A stretch of DNA of 64,000 bases from Centroberyx gerrardi (Eukaryota; Chordata; Actinopteri; Beryciformes; Berycidae). The position numbers were made by a program, and so were the translations under genes. Below are positions 16,319 to 27,894 of the stretch, piece by piece (position 1 is the first letter of the stretch; each line of letters starts with the position of its first letter). The stretch lies in the NCBI RefSeq assembly GCF_048128805.1, contig NC_136016.1, positions 9,607,501 to 9,671,500 on the forward strand. The letters run 5' to 3'. The notes beneath the pieces were generated by a model that saw nothing but the letters and a program-made list of their open reading frames with translations, was not told the DNA's origin and made no database searches.

Positions 16319-17436
16319 GAGAAAGAGACATTTTTAGGCTTTGGCGAGCAGTGACCTCAGCTAGCCACTAGCATCCCCTCCCTGTGCCTGAGATATTAGA
16401 AGCCGGGGAACCGGCTAATTTAGTCTCCATCCAACACACAATCCCTGTGGGGGAGGAGGGAGGGGGATGCTGTCATAGCAACCAACAGCTATTTTGTGTT
16501 TGCATGAGTGAGTGAGGAATAATGGTGGGGGAGCTGGAGGGAGCGAGCAGAGATGGATAAATGGGCATAAGGAGGCAGAAAAAGCTACAGCAGCTCTTCT
16601 CTCCCAGCATTCCTCTCTCTCCCTGTGCTCCACTCTCTCCCCATTGCTCCTCTCATCTATCTGTGCTGCTCTCCCACTTCTTGCTCTCTAAAAGATGCAC
16701 ATGTATTCACACATATTGGGCCTGATCTGTGAGCTATGGCAATGTTGTGACAACAACACTCGTTATTTCTGGGATGGTGATGGCATGTGAACAACAGCAG
16801 ACGCCTGCTCGGGCCAAACCAAGATCCCCTTCTGGCTCAGCTGATGGCAAAAAAAGCCAAATATGGACGGGCACCATGCTACATGAACAGTCCTTTACAT
16901 CGCTTGCTACATCGCATAAGTCGAGGGTCTGGAAGTAGGAATGGCACTGACATAGAGTCGCTGATCCTTCATGCTATTAATATTTTGATCTTGTAAAATA
17001 TTAATAATCCTAGCTCGGCATTCTAGACTGAGGCTTGTGTAACATTTTAGTGTTAGCAATGTATTCTGATAAAGGAGCAGAGTCTAAATAATTTTGTAAT
17101 GTCAATCTGATGCAGATCCAAAATAAAAATAAAAATAAATAGGGAAAAAGAACTAAATGGGGCACTAAAGGGAACATTTCACTCTTTGCAGTTCTCGGTC
17201 ATTAGCACTACAGGTCAATGTGCCTCGATCAGTGGTTCTCCACCATGTGCCATCGAGCCCCAAGGCACATGCAGTTTTTCATTCCAACCAAACAGCAGCC
17301 GATTTCACCGATTAGTTCCCCCTCTATGGTTGAAGGTGCTAATCAGTGTCATCAGCTGCTGTACTGCTTGGTAGGAATGAAAACCTGCATACTCTTGGGC
17401 CTCAATGGCACATGGTTGGGAACCACTGCCCTAGAT

Positions 17437-17471
<35 letters not shown>

Positions 17472-17614
17472 GGCATGGTAAGATCCAGGACTGTGACCTG
17501 GTTGTGCTGATTGATTGAGTTAGGCTCCGAGCAGAAGCCAGGGGAATAACAAGGTCGGAGGAGCCGAAGGTTCCCAGAGGGGGTAGCAAGAGAATGTGTG
17601 GGGTACCTTTGGGG

Positions 17615-17649
<35 letters not shown>

Positions 17650-19780
17650 TGTGTGTGTGTGGGGGGGTTATAAAGAGGGGAGGGCTCTATTTAGCTGTCA
17701 TTTCAACACAGTGTCTTTTCCATCAGAGCCACCAGAGCAGGAGAGTAGGGCCAGAGGGAAGGTCAGTCCTCGCCTGGAGTGGGTGGTGGATTGTGTGAGT
17801 TAGTGAGGTGAATATGGTGGGGGCTTATGGAGGTGAAGAGCTAGGAGTGGGAGGGGGAGGGGGGGGTCACTCTGCATTCCTTCTCTGATGCCTCACAGTA
17901 GGACGAAAATCATTTCAAAAACAGCATGTTTTGTGATAATGCAGGAATAGATGCAGATGTAAAAGATTAGGTAACACAGCTATAAATTTAGGTCATGTCT
18001 TAACCTGTGGCCGTTCCCTTGCCCCAAGCAAACTATAGCCTCCACTATACATACGCTGAGTCATAGCCTTACCGTCAGGAAATACACCCTAGCTTGACAC
18101 GGTTGACACCCAAACTGGGTGTTAGGTGTACTAAATGAGTCAGTGCTGAAGCCTTCAACGGTTCTCCCACTGACTAAACTCAGTCCCCTGCCACCTACCC
18201 AATACACCCACTGTTCAGAAAAAACGGTGAGGCAAGCCATCCGACTTCCGCTCCAACCAATGACAGTGTGCCGCACCAAACCCCCAGGAAGAGAAGAGGT
18301 ACATAAAAACGCCTGAGGAAACCACAGAATCAAGTGACGAATCACTTTAATTCCCCCACCCCACCCCCCACCCCCCACCCCAAAGCCCTCACTCTCCTCC
18401 ACTCCAACCCCCTCCCCTCTCCTCACAACTGGCGATCCCTAAGCTAGGATGCACCTGTGCTGGGGAGATAAGGCCCACTGAGAGCCTCTCATTGTTCCAC
18501 CCTCGACTGCATTGTTTGTCATTCCAACAGATGAGAATGGGTTGGAATGGATCACAATTGAAAAATGCATAGACTGGAAGATAGACACACAGGCACTAAA
18601 AAACACACTCAAATTTAAATAGTAACTCAAAATGGGCAATTCTGTTTTCAAGTGAATAAACTGTTTTGGTAAATACATTAACTGTTGAGGGTAGTTCATA
18701 ATAGCTTTGTACTGACGTATACTGAAAAGATTTCCGCTTAACAATGTCTTTTATGCGGCCAGGAATGACATTAAAATACGCCCTTTGTTCTGGTTATGTT
18801 TTCTTTCTGAATGTCATGACAACTACAAAGTGGGTGAACAATGACCAACACGCACTGACCTGCGTAATGCTGTTATGAATGCACAAAGCTACAGGAGAGT
18901 ACCTGAGTGGGCACTTAGCCAAATGGAATACTTTTATTGATTACTGATCACTGATCAATATTTATAAGATGTCTGCCTGGTGTAGCCATGACATCCGCTC
19001 TCATGTTAGGCCAGTGATGGGCTGGAAGCAGTACTGACTGCATTTTTGTTTCTGTAATGATGTTAGAATGTGATTAGACCCTGAGCAAAAAGATGTAATG
19101 AAAAAACAAGCATGCATTTACTTAGGTAGGTACATGTTTTCATTTGCATGCATGTTATGTACTATGTATGCATGTATGCAACTATATATGTGAATTCTCC
19201 TTACTCTGATGTCGTTGCGTCGTAGCTCCACATCAGTGACTGCATGGCCGTGGCTGGGGTGGCAGCGGGCGAAGCAGCAGTACTGACAGACAGCCGTCTG
19301 CTCGGCCTCGCAGTGGTACAGCCTGTACTCGTCGTGCTGCGGGCAGGTCCAGGCCTTCACAGCCTCCGCCTCCACCAACAGGTGCCCCAGGGCTGAGCAC
19401 GGCTGCTGCAGGTGTGTCTGGACGTGGGACTGGCAGCAAGGAGCGTTGCAGCGCAGGCACACTTTCACTGCAGGGAGTGGCGGGCCGCGGCGGCACAGGA
19501 TGCACTGCAACGCCGGCGTGGCGGCCTTCTCCACGCTCAGGGCATTGTACTTCTCGACTATGTTGGACAGTTTGTGGTTCTTCTCCAAGCTGGGCTTCTG
19601 AGTGTAAGCGTGGTTGCACTCGGGGCAGCGAGCCAGCGAGGAGTCTTTGGCCCAGGCCTCGCTGATGCAGCCCCGGCAGAAGTTGTGCTTGCAGGGCAGC
19701 TGGATGGGGTCTGAGAAAACGTGCAGGCAGATGGGGCAGATGAGCTCCTCCTCGAAACAGTTCCTCCACGTCTCAGCCAT
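14650..19780 (-). CDS. trim8: E3 ubiquitin ligase TRIM8
   Basis: Five coding exons on the minus strand: 19205-19780, 16166-16261, 15751-16016, 15515-15630, 14650-15347. Phases close to 1752 nt (583 aa; human 551). Residues 15-55 form a C3HC4 RING (CPIC, CKHNFCRGC, CPEC). Two B-boxes follow (about 90-185), then a coiled coil from exons 2 and 3 (about 193-310). The Pro/Ser/Gly-rich C-terminal part carries the basic EKRKHS and the near-invariant tail DFYGLYGQPSAKHYVTS. There is no SPRY domain, as expected for TRIM8. TRIM8 ubiquitinates signalling proteins, for example in TNF/NF-kB, STAT and p53 pathways. The start at 19780 (MAETWRNCFEEEL) matches the family; an in-frame ATG 30 bases upstream would add ten residues and is less likely. 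A run of nine serines (D-S-S-S...) near residue 420 in the last exon is a fish-specific expansion relative to human. It follows arl3 in convergent orientation. Confidence 0.96.
16271..16327. repeat. (GAAA)n microsatellite in a trim8 intron
   Basis: A purine AAAG/GAAA tetranucleotide run begins ten bases after the acceptor side of trim8 exon 2. On the transcribed strand it is a long CTTT pyrimidine tract feeding the exon-2 acceptor. Confidence 0.85.
17230..17428. mobile_element. hAT/Charlie-like MITE in trim8 intron 1
   Basis: Ends are CAGTGGTTCTCCACCATGTG and CACATGGTTGGGAACCACTG, imperfect inverted repeats of the CAGTGGTTCTCAA type known from hAT elements. Flanks GCCTCGAT (17222-17229) and CCCTAGAT (17429-17436) match at six of eight positions, consistent with an old 8-bp target duplication. 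It is 199 bp and non-coding. Confidence 0.75.
17614..17662. repeat. (GT)n microsatellite
   Basis: GT dinucleotide run with one TATG interruption, ending in a G-run, inside trim8 intron 1. A second CA run lies at 17438-17467. Confidence 0.85.
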
Positions 19781-22400
19781 GTCAGAGGCCATCATGATCC
19801 GGGCAGGCATACACCGATGTCTGTTCTCCCGTTCTGACAGACCACTAGGTCTCTGTGATTACCTGTCTGTCTCTCTATCCTCCGCAAAAGAAAATCACTA
19901 CACTGGCACTCTCACACCGAGTCCCGAGAGAAAGATGAAAACAGAGCTGTTACCGTTCTGAAAGATCACTTCATATATTCCAATCCTTGTGACCAAATGA
20001 GTCCACAGTCAGTGAAAAACTTAGGTGAGACAGGCTCCCTGACAGACTAGTATTGCTTATTGCTGGGGCATGAAGGCAAATTCCAGAAATTGACCAGAGA
20101 AGGCTTCAGGCAAGGATGACAACACCTTTGTGATTACAACACACAGCAGGGGCTGACGCTATGCAGATTACAGTAAATGGTGCTTTCCTTTCCTCTAAAT
20201 CACACACAACGGCCTGCTTTTACACTTCAGCTTCTCTGTGTGTGTGTGTGTGTGTGTGTATAGGCCTACAGGAAGCTAAAGCCTACATTCTCGTCAGCTA
20301 CAGGTAAACCGTGAAATGCAAACAAGGCACAGAGAACCACTATGTAACTAGGTTTTATTTTAATATCTACAGACCTACCTACCTACTCATATGATTACAA
20401 CGTGAATCAATCTCTGTATAGCAAATGAAAGACACTTGATCGCTCACCTTTTCTTCTCTGTCTGCTCAGGCCTTTACCTTGAGGTTAATGAGCTTGCCTG
20501 ACTTCAGCGTCGGATTATGATTGATCGGAGACCAATTCAGACCAAGAAACGAACCGTGAAAACCAAAAGAAAAGACCGTTTCCCGACTGCCTTCAATCCA
20601 CACCCTGAATAATATTTATACAGAGCTTTTGAACCTGAATCTATGTTATCGGGACCTCAAGGACGCCTTATTCCCTCAGTAATCACAATGCAGCGCAATG
20701 CTTTTGTCCACTGAATCATAAATAAGACTATTTGTGGAGCCTTCACCAGCAATTAAATTATACCTATTAACAGCGAGGCTATTTGGCAGTCGGGTGAAAT
20801 ACAAGAAATACTAATATACAGATCAGATACATGTGACAAGTATCCTCAGCCCTTCAATAAACGGACTTTGACACAATAGCGACACAACATTGCCTTTTCC
20901 ATTTGATGAATAACGCCTGCTATGTGGCACAGGCAACGCTCGCATATCTGTACACAAGGCCTCGGCTTTTCCACCAACAGTCAGTTTTCTGTCGACAACA
21001 AAGGCCTTATAATCTCATTAAATAGAAAATCATACCCAGGCCATCATTTCAAGGCTATGTACTGCATAGTTAATCGTTTTAATAACCGAGTCCAGTTCCT
21101 GCGCACAAAACAAAGGGTTTTAGGATCCGCAGGAATGTTGGCTGCTGTTGCAGAGCCTTTGGTTTCCCCCGACACATCTATCAAATGTCTCCTGACCCAA
21201 AGATTATTATGCTCTGGCCTCTTTACTTTGGTCGTTTCTCCACCAATTCACACATTTGTCGCCTCAGCCTTTAGCCAACAACATATTTATCTACTTCCTT
21301 AGCTTGATTAAATCGTGTAAATTACCTCAGACGTCACCTCACCATTTTCTACCAAAGCACAGGTATAAATAAACACTAGATTGGTAATATTTTCAGACTA
21401 GAATGGCATTTACTAGCATATATAGTCATTATTATTTATCACAGCCATTATTATTATAATTGATAGAAATACAAAAATATACCCTTCTAATCTTAAAGGG
21501 GACGTCGCTATTCTGTCCTTGTTAGGGGTAGCTGTCATCAGCCATCTTGCAAATCCTCATTTAAAAAAAAGAAAGATAATCGTCGTGGAAAGGCTGTAGG
21601 TTGTTTTCCCAAAGCTGATTTTCGATTGCTGACCTATACAGGCACATCAACGAAAACTCCCGTCATTATAAAACACGCCTTTTTCATTATTGTAGGTCCA
21701 AAGGTGTAGCCTAGACGTGGATATTTGCGAGGCCTGGTCTGGTCATCATGTCCGATGTAAGGCGCCTCAGAGGAACATAAAATCCAATGCGATTCAGGAT
21801 AATTATTTGTGTTTTCTCCCCCTTTCTTTCTCTCTCTCTGTCTCTGTCGGGCAGGCTTTAGGGAGAGGAGGAATGCAGGCGAGCTGGACTAGTCTCGGTA
21901 AACCAGTGTCAAGCCAGCCAGGATAAAAAATGACGTCCGGTCAAAAGTTTCAAAATAAGACATCCATTGGCGAATGCGAGTTGCAATTTTGTGTCTGTGG
22001 GCGGGGGTGGGGGTGCAAATGACCAAATACCAATGTGAAAATTAACAATACAGTTGTAACTGTGATAAATCAAATGTTTTATGTTTTTTTCCCCCAAATG
22101 CTGTCATTTTCACAGTATACAGCCTACTCATAACTGTAAAACTTGCCCCCAACAATACACAAAGAACAATTTGATCACACAAACAGGCCAGACAACTTGG
22201 AAGAATGTCTACTACCTTGTAAGAGTCAAGGGTCAAGCCATAGCTGTAGCACAATTGTTCCTAAAGGCCTTAGAAAGGGCCTCCAGTACCTGATGTCCAC
22301 TCAGCCAAAATAAGCTTCCATTATATTGCCATGGGCTTACCGTATAAACAGAAATACACAAAAAAAATACAGAATCAAAAATACATTCATGAATTCAATT
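19781..22400. other. trim8 upstream region, no gene recognised
   Basis: The first part should hold the trim8 5' UTR and promoter on the minus strand. A GT run sits at about 20237-20258. The 20.9-21.3 kb stretch has one 126-codon open frame with no recognisable similarity or splice signals. Nothing else could be supported. Confidence 0.4.
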
Positions 22401-22424
22401 TTACCTTATTACCTTTATTCCATT

Positions 22425-22725
22425 TCAGTGTCCCAGGGGGCTGAACTGAAGCCTATCCCAGCATGCATTGGGCAGAAGGAAACACCCTGGACAGGTCGCC
22501 TGTCCTTCACAGAGCTAACACACAGAGAGAGACAATTACTCACACTCACTCCTATGGGCAATTATAGTGTCTCCAATCCACCTGTCCTGCATGTCTGTGG
22601 ACATGGAGCACCCAGAGGAAACCCAGGTGAACCAACTCCAGAGGGGCCAGGGCCAAGAATCAAACCCAGGTCCTTCTTGCTGTGAAGCAACAGTGCTAGC
22701 CAGATGCCACCAGCAAAAACACATA
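22425..22725. repeat. Common teleost interspersed repeat (LINE-tail type)
   Basis: The stretch contains, in order, blocks seen over and over in fish introns: AGCCTATCCCAGCATGCATT, ACACCCTGGACAGGTCGCC, CACAGAGCTAACACACAGAG, CTATGGGCAATTATAGTGTC, CCTGCATGTCTGTGGACATG and AGAGGAAACCCAGGTGAACC. I recognise the pattern as a high-copy repeat, probably an L2-like 3' region, but cannot assign the exact family without a library. Confidence 0.65.
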
Positions 22726-22864
22726 AGTGGATATTTTAATTTGCACTTTATTTTGAAGCAAAATCGCCACACTTCTGGTTTTATTCTGGCTATCTCTGGC
22801 TGACTTGACGCAGCTTCTCGGTAACATCAGCTCCCCCCCCTCCTTCCGGATCAACGCTCCGACC

Positions 22865-22874
22865 GTCACGTGAC
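22865..22874. promoter_or_regulatory. GTCACGTGAC palindrome in a GC-rich patch
   Basis: A perfect 10-bp E-box palindrome of the type bound by TFEB/MITF and USF factors lies in a short CpG-containing patch (about 22830-22950) upstream of a long GT run. No gene start was found beside it, so its role is unknown. Confidence 0.35.
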
Positions 22875-23034
22875 CTGTCACACAACCGATGTGTGTCACG
22901 TTTTAACCGGGAGGAGTTGAGAGACGAACCGGGGAGGAGGGGGAGGGAATCACATTTAAAGGGCTTACTGCATTTGTTAATGGCGTGGACGTTCATTATA
23001 TTCCGCTGAGACTGCCGGGGCAACACTGCATCAA

Positions 23035-23035
<1 letters not shown>

Positions 23036-23100
<65 letters not shown>
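23036..23100. repeat. (GT)32 microsatellite
   Basis: About 65 bases of uninterrupted GT, among the longest pure dinucleotide runs in the window. Confidence 0.95.
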
Positions 23101-23103
<3 letters not shown>

Positions 23104-23499
23104 TGTGAGAGCTATAGCGTGTCTAGTGGAGGTTAGTGTTGCAGGAGAACAGAACTACTGCCCTAACGAAAAATCACTATAATATTCCTATAATATTCCA
23201 ACAGGGACTAACAGTGTGTCTGCAGGGTTAAACTTACTTAGCAGAGTAAGGGGTCAGTTTATGGTCAGAACAACATGCACATACAATTATAAACAAGATG
23301 AAGGGGAAGCAGGAAAGCAGGACTGCTTCATGCAAATAGCTGGGATCATGCAGAAAATATAAAATCCTGGAAAAAACATCCTTCCTTGAAATCAATCAGT
23401 TCCAATTCTGACAATTCTCATTTCATACTTATGAATGAACATTTAGATTATAAGGAAATATAGGCTACATACTGTATATTCTTAATAAATTAGTCTAAT

Positions 23500-24080
23500 A
23501 GTCTAAATGGCCACTCATTAATATATAATGAAAATTCAGATAGATGAAGGTTTACGCTTGGAGAAAGCCAAAGGATGTCTTCAACCCAAAATGTCTGTTG
23601 CCTATACCATTAAACATGCTGGTGGATCTGCAATGACATGGGCAGCGATCTCGTGGGAGTCAATAGGTCCAATGATTACTCTGCAGTCTGCATGGTCATG
23701 TAATGTGCACCCTATGGCGCACTGTTCCCTCATGATGTTTCCATATTACAAGATGATGCCCAATACACACTCCTAAACAAATTTAAGCATGGTTTCATGA
23801 TCACCAGGTCAAACGTCAAATGCCTTCCATGAGCTGCTCAATCTCCAGATCTAAACATCACCGAGCCTTCCTGAAGTCCTGGTTCACAGAATTCAAAGCA
23901 GATTTCCAGCTGCTTCATCCTCAAACAACTGGAGGTTTTCCTTCTTGAAGAAAGGTCCAATATCCCAACACACAACGAGAGGACTTGTATGACAGCACTC
24001 CATAGAGGGTTGAATCTGGAGGCAGAATTTAGGCTGCTTGATATTCATGTATTGTTGGTTATTTTGTCCATATACTGTAT
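23500..24080 (+). mobile_element. Degraded Tc1/mariner transposase copy
   Basis: A plus-strand frame at 23528-23776 reads YTIKHAGGSAMTWAAISWES and then IGPMITLQSAWSC, matching the Tc1 transposase core (HGGGSVMVWAAISW, IGPIVTLHG). The next few hundred bases keep scattered pieces such as QSPDLNI, the block before the third catalytic residue. They lie in other frames with stops, so the gene is not functional. No terminal inverted repeats were identified. The catalytic triad cannot be read as one frame. Confidence 0.75.
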
Positions 24081-24099
24081 ATATATATTTGAGTCATTC

Positions 24100-24940
24100 A
24101 TCACATTTTTATAAACAGTTAACCATCAGCAGACTGTATGTCTCTGAGAATCTAATCTATCATTACCTTGCTGATCTTACTTCTGAAGTAAAAATAAAAT
24201 AAAAATAAAAAGTAAAAATCTACTAAAAGTAGCTCATTTAAAATATACTAAAAATAAAGGTGACTGATTTTAATGCCATTATCATGCTCTTAGTCTTAGA
24301 GTAAACATAATCACAGTAACACTATGTAGAATAGGTATTTGCTTTAATAGAGACTAGTGGTCAGAGCATGTATACACCTTAATCGCATTTGCGCATGTGT
24401 AGTTCGTGACGTAAAGGGGGAGGGAGGGGGGGGTCACTTTATAGAATAATGTAAATGGATAAATCTCACTAATGCCTTAATCGAGTATTGCCAATATTCA
24501 CATTATTATGCACATGTAGGCCTAAACATAGCTACTGACATTTCTATTACCTATTTTTATCAGAAGGTATCTTGTTCTCTGTCTTCATCTACAGAAGGCT
24601 AGTTAGTAAATCAAGCACACACTAGAAAAGCGTTTTTTTCTATAGCACAAATGTTGTGTTACTTTTGCCATCTTATTGGGTTTGTTCATAAATTGTAGTT
24701 AAATTGTCTGATGGTCATTTGATGACAGACTGGTAATCTTGGGCAGTAATTATCGGAGCATGTAACGTGTTGAATAGGTAAGTCCCAAATAGTTGGTAGA
24801 GGTAATAACATTTCTACCACAGAATACCACATAACCACAGTAGTGGTCAGCTGGTAAATTGTGAAATTACCAAAAAGTTTGAATAGATTAGCCTACAGGG
24901 CTACTGTGTTTGCCAGGAAAACCCCTAAAACCCCCTAAAA
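24100..24940. other. AT-rich intergenic stretch
   Basis: No gene or recognisable element was found. A short GC-rich piece with TGACGTAA followed by a G-rich run lies at about 24406-24433. Confidence 0.4.
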
Positions 24941-24942
24941 TA

Positions 24943-25020
24943 CTCTGGGAATCTTTAGTAAATTAGGCCTGGCTTAAAATGTGAAAGATATCTGCGCTCT
25001 GAAGACGAATCGAAGTCTAC
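24943..25020 (-). pseudogene. U5-like remnant 1 in the U5 array spacer
   Basis: The plus strand reads AATCTTTAGTAAATTAGGCC, then GAAAGATATCTGCGCTCTGA and AGA. In U5 (same orientation) the matching blocks are AAATCTTTAGTAAA, GAAAGAT and CTGAAGA. The nine-base spacing between GAAAGAT and CTGAAGA is preserved exactly. The loop I core GCCUUUUAC is replaced by a longer unrelated insert, and the Sm site and 3' stem are absent, so a working U5 is not expected. Confidence 0.6.
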
Positions 25021-25544
25021 TATATTTATAAAATGTGTAAGGCCCAAAATCAAAATGGTAAAGGCAACGTTAGTCAGAGCCAAAACAATCATAGATAATT
25101 TATCAAATCAGTTAGGCCTATTTGATGGATATGTAGACCTACTGGAAATAAAAATATAATGTGAGAAACAATAAATCAGCATGCTATGATTGCAGTAGTA
25201 GATGGTAGGGATTATTTACATTTATTTAATATCAATAAAATCCGTCATTACAGCAGTATCTTACTTCAGGCATAGGTAATAGATGTCCCAGTGGTGCACA
25301 CAGCTCTATACGATATCTATGAAAGTTTGTCTACCGTTTGTGCTGAACAGTTTCACGATAATAGTAATAATCTGATAGGAATTTGTTGTCGGCATTATTT
25401 GCGTCTACAAAATAAGGGAACCCGCTGTTAAGCAGACCAACGGCACGCACGTGACCTTACAGTATAACCAGAAATGTGTCTGCTCTGCATGTCTCAAAAG
25501 GCGATCATAGATTGATACATTGGTTTCTTTTGAACATCATTAGA

Positions 25545-25661
25545 AAGCCCCGCACTTAAGCAGGGCATCAAAAAATTAGTTGAAACTCATAATGTTCCTC
25601 TCCACGGAAATCTTTAGTAAAAGGCGAAAGATTTATACGATCTGAAGAGAAACAAGAGTGT
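25545..25661 (-). ncRNA. U5 spliceosomal snRNA gene, copy 1
   Basis: The minus strand encodes a 117-nt U5 snRNA. It begins ACACTCTTGTTTCTCTTCAG, then ATCGTATAAATCTTTCGCC, the invariant loop I GCCTTTTAC that aligns the two exons during splicing, the returning stem ACTAAAGATTTCCGTGG, the Sm-protein site AATTTTTTG and a terminal hairpin GCCCTGCTTAAGTGCGGGGC. Vertebrate U5 is about 116 nt. A 3' box (GTTCAAAAGAAAC, 25522-25534) ends 11 nt past the RNA, as for Pol II snRNA genes. U5 is the core of the U5 snRNP and the tri-snRNP. The 3' end is set from the hairpin and may be off by one or two bases. Confidence 0.95.
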
Positions 25662-25890
25662 ACTGACGACTAGAAGACAACAGACCGACCAGTTTGGCGG
25701 CGACACGTATCTAAGTGCTGGTTTACTGTAAAACTGTAAAAAAAGACTGACAACAACAAACACACATAACTCATGTTGTGTAAAGCCAGACACATTCGCG
25801 AAAGAATACTTTGCGTTAGTACATGCAATATAGAAAAACGGACTATTACTTATCACGTTATGACGCAAGGCATGCTGGGAGTACCGTATT
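25662..25890 (-). promoter_or_regulatory. U5 copy 1 snRNA promoter (PSE candidate and SPH/ZNF143 site)
   Basis: About 45-65 bases upstream of the RNA start, the plus strand has ACACGTATCTAAGTGCTGGT (from 25703), conserved in all four copies and at the right distance for a proximal sequence element. About 205-222 bases upstream lies ACTCCCAGCATGCCTTGCG (minus sense, near 25865-25883), which fits the Staf/ZNF143 SPH site found in snRNA distal elements. Factor binding is inferred from position and motif. Confidence 0.75.
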
Positions 25891-26201
25891 CACTTCCGGT
25901 TGTTGTCTCTATCCTTCTGTTGCATTTAACGAGATACATCAAATGTAAGGACCCGTTCAATATTACATTCAAAAATAAAATCGCAAAACAAAGCCATCAC
26001 CAAAGCATTTTTTTCCAGTTGTACATGATAAGTAGGCTACACCCCACTGTCTTACTTTGTCCCGAACCAGTGGCTCCCAAACAGGAGTCCAGAGACTCCC
26101 AGTGAGATGAAGACTAGTTTATATTCAGTTATTTTATTCAATAGAAGTTAGCACTTTGGGAAAATGTATCAGAAATGATCAGAGGTTTCACTCACACACA
26201 C

Positions 26202-26204
26202 AGA

Positions 26205-26275
<71 letters not shown>
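26202..26275. repeat. (GA)n microsatellite in the U5 array
   Basis: About 70 bases of GA, preceded by a short CA run, in the spacer between U5 copies 1 and 2. GA or CA runs recur at the equivalent place in the other spacers. Confidence 0.9.
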
Positions 26276-26277
<2 letters not shown>

Positions 26278-26289
26278 AAGATACTGATA

Positions 26290-26372
26290 TTCGGGGAAAT
26301 ATTTAGTAAATTAGGCCTGGCTTAAACTGTGAAAGATATCAGTGCTCTGAAGTGTAGTCAAAGTGTCTTGCT
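26290..26372 (-). pseudogene. U5-like remnant 2
   Basis: The plus strand reads GGAAATATTTAGTAAATTAG then GTGAAAGATATCAGTGCTCT and GAAG. It has the same order and spacing of U5 stem blocks as remnant 1, with the same loop-replacing insert (TTAGGCCTGGCTTAAA). No Sm site or 3' hairpin is present. Confidence 0.55.
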
Positions 26373-26771
26373 AGTATTTATAGAGAGCAAAGTAGTAAAC
26401 GCAATGTTATAAGTGACAAAACAATAAAGATATAGCCTATGGCAGAAAATCTAGTAAATCAATGATTTGATGAATATGTAGGCTACTTAAAACTAAAAAT
26501 ATAAGGCGAGAAACAAGAGATCAGCATGCTCTGACTACAGAAGCAGATAGTTGGGATCATTTATACTCCATGATTTACTAGTTTTAATATCAGGAAAAAC
26601 GCCATTACAGTATACGGTGTGCTGGGTTATCGGTAATACACAACGCTCTATAAAATGAAATATTTAAGAAAATAGCGACCCCCTACAGAGGGAAGCATGA
26701 ACAGTCGCTCAACAAAAGTTATCTTACAACACTGAACGCTGCTTGTTATTTTTCTTTTGAACATTGTCAAT

Positions 26772-26888
26772 AAGCCCCGCACTTAAGCAGGGCATCAAAA
26801 AATTAGTTGAAACTCATAATGTTCCTCTCCACGGAAATCTTTAGTAAAAGGCGAAAGATTTATACGATCTGAAGAAAAACAAGAGTGT
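26772..26888 (-). ncRNA. U5 spliceosomal snRNA gene, copy 2
   Basis: 117 nt, with loop I, Sm site and terminal hairpin identical to copy 1. One visible difference lies near the 5' end, where the plus strand has GAAGAAAAAC instead of GAAGAGAAAC. The 3' box GTTCAAAAGAA (26752-26762) ends 10 nt beyond the RNA. The RNA body is otherwise unbroken, so the gene is likely functional. Confidence 0.93.
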
Positions 26889-27130
26889 ACTGACGACCAG
26901 AGGACAACGGACCGACCAGGTTGGCGCCGACACGTATCTAACTGCTGGTTTACTGTAAAACTGACTGACAACAACAAACACACATAACTCATGTTGTGTA
27001 AAGGCAGGCGCATTCACGAAAGAATACTTTGTGCTGGTAAATGCAATATGGAAAAACATAGCCTACTATTTGCATGACTATTCGCCTATTTTTCATGTTA
27101 TGATGAAAGGCATGATGGGAGTACGGTAGT
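26889..27130 (-). promoter_or_regulatory. U5 copy 2 promoter, with an octamer
   Basis: It carries the same ACACGTATCTAA element at the PSE position and an SPH-type site (minus sense ACTCCCATCATGCCTTTCAT, about 27105-27124). Unlike the other copies, it also has a perfect octamer ATTTGCAT at 27068-27075, the Oct-1 site of many snRNA distal elements. The octamer lies about 180 bases upstream of the RNA start. Confidence 0.75.
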
Positions 27131-27315
27131 CACTTCCGGGTTGTTGTCGCTGCTCTTCTCTTGTTACAGTTTAATTTAAAAGGATACATCAACATTCTGC
27201 ATTCAAAAATACTATTGCAAAGTAAAGACACCACCAATGTTTTTTTCCAATTGGGTAAAATTATTATATGTGCACCATCAAAAAATTGCACGTTTTCAGC
27301 AAGACCCTCCCTCTT

Positions 27316-27317
<2 letters not shown>

Positions 27318-27355
<38 letters not shown>

Positions 27356-27380
27356 CATATGCATATCCATATGCATCCAC

Positions 27381-27439
<59 letters not shown>
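27318..27439. repeat. (CA)n followed by (GA)n microsatellites
   Basis: A CA run at 27318-27351 and a GA run at 27381-27439 are separated by 29 bases, in the spacer between U5 copies 2 and 3. Confidence 0.9.
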
Positions 27440-27444
<5 letters not shown>

Positions 27445-27445
27445 T

Positions 27446-27482
27446 TCAGGGAAATATTTAGTAAGTTAGACCAAAATAGTAA
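27446..27482 (-). pseudogene. U5-like remnant 3 (truncated)
   Basis: Only the GGAAATATTTAGTAAGTTAG block of the U5-like spacer element remains. The GAAAGAT and CTGAAGA blocks are missing. It is identified by its position in the repeat unit and by similarity to remnants 2 and 4. Confidence 0.4.
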
Positions 27483-27777
27483 AGGAAATCAACTATTTGA
27501 TTATGTACTAAAAATAAAATAAAAATTTAAGATGAGCAACAAGAAATCAGCATGCTATGATTATAGAAGCAGATAGCTGAGATCAGTTACACTCCATGAT
27601 TTACGTTTAGTTTTAATGTCAAGGAATACCGCATTACAGTATTTCATACCACAGCTAACTTATCCTAGTGATTCACACATTATTCTGTATAATGCGATAA
27701 GTTTGTTAATGCTCAACAGACGAATTCTCAGTAAATACCTTCGACTGCCTGTTACCGTTCTTTTAAACATCGGTAGG

Positions 27778-27894
27778 AAGCCCCGCACTTAAGCAAGGCA
27801 TCAAAAAATTAGTTGAAACTCATAATGTTCCTCTCCACGGAAATCTTTAGTAAAAGGCGAAAGATTTATACGATCTGAAGAGAAACAAGAGTAT
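27778..27894 (-). ncRNA. U5 spliceosomal snRNA gene, copy 3
   Basis: 117 nt, with intact loop I and Sm site. The 5' end reads ATACTCTTG, closer to mammalian U5 (ATACTCTGG) than the other three copies (ACACTCTTG). The terminal hairpin is GCCTTGCTTAAGTGCGGGGC, which swaps one G-C pair for a weaker G-T pair. The 3' box GTTTAAAAGAA (27758-27768) ends 10 nt beyond the RNA. Confidence 0.92.

Noticed and set aside
19781-19810. Upstream in-frame ATG adding ten residues to trim8
   Set aside because: The family start is MAE-W-NCFEEEL and the extra residues MPARIMMASD have no counterpart in known TRIM8.
20922-21302. A 126-codon plus-strand frame upstream of trim8
   Set aside because: No recognisable domain, no flanking splice sites of quality, and composition like the surrounding non-coding DNA.
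25614-25868. Recurrent 60-106 codon frames with a shared protein sequence in the 25-29 kb repeats
   Set aside because: They read through the U5 genes and their promoters on the same strand; similarity comes from the repeated RNA genes, not from a protein family.
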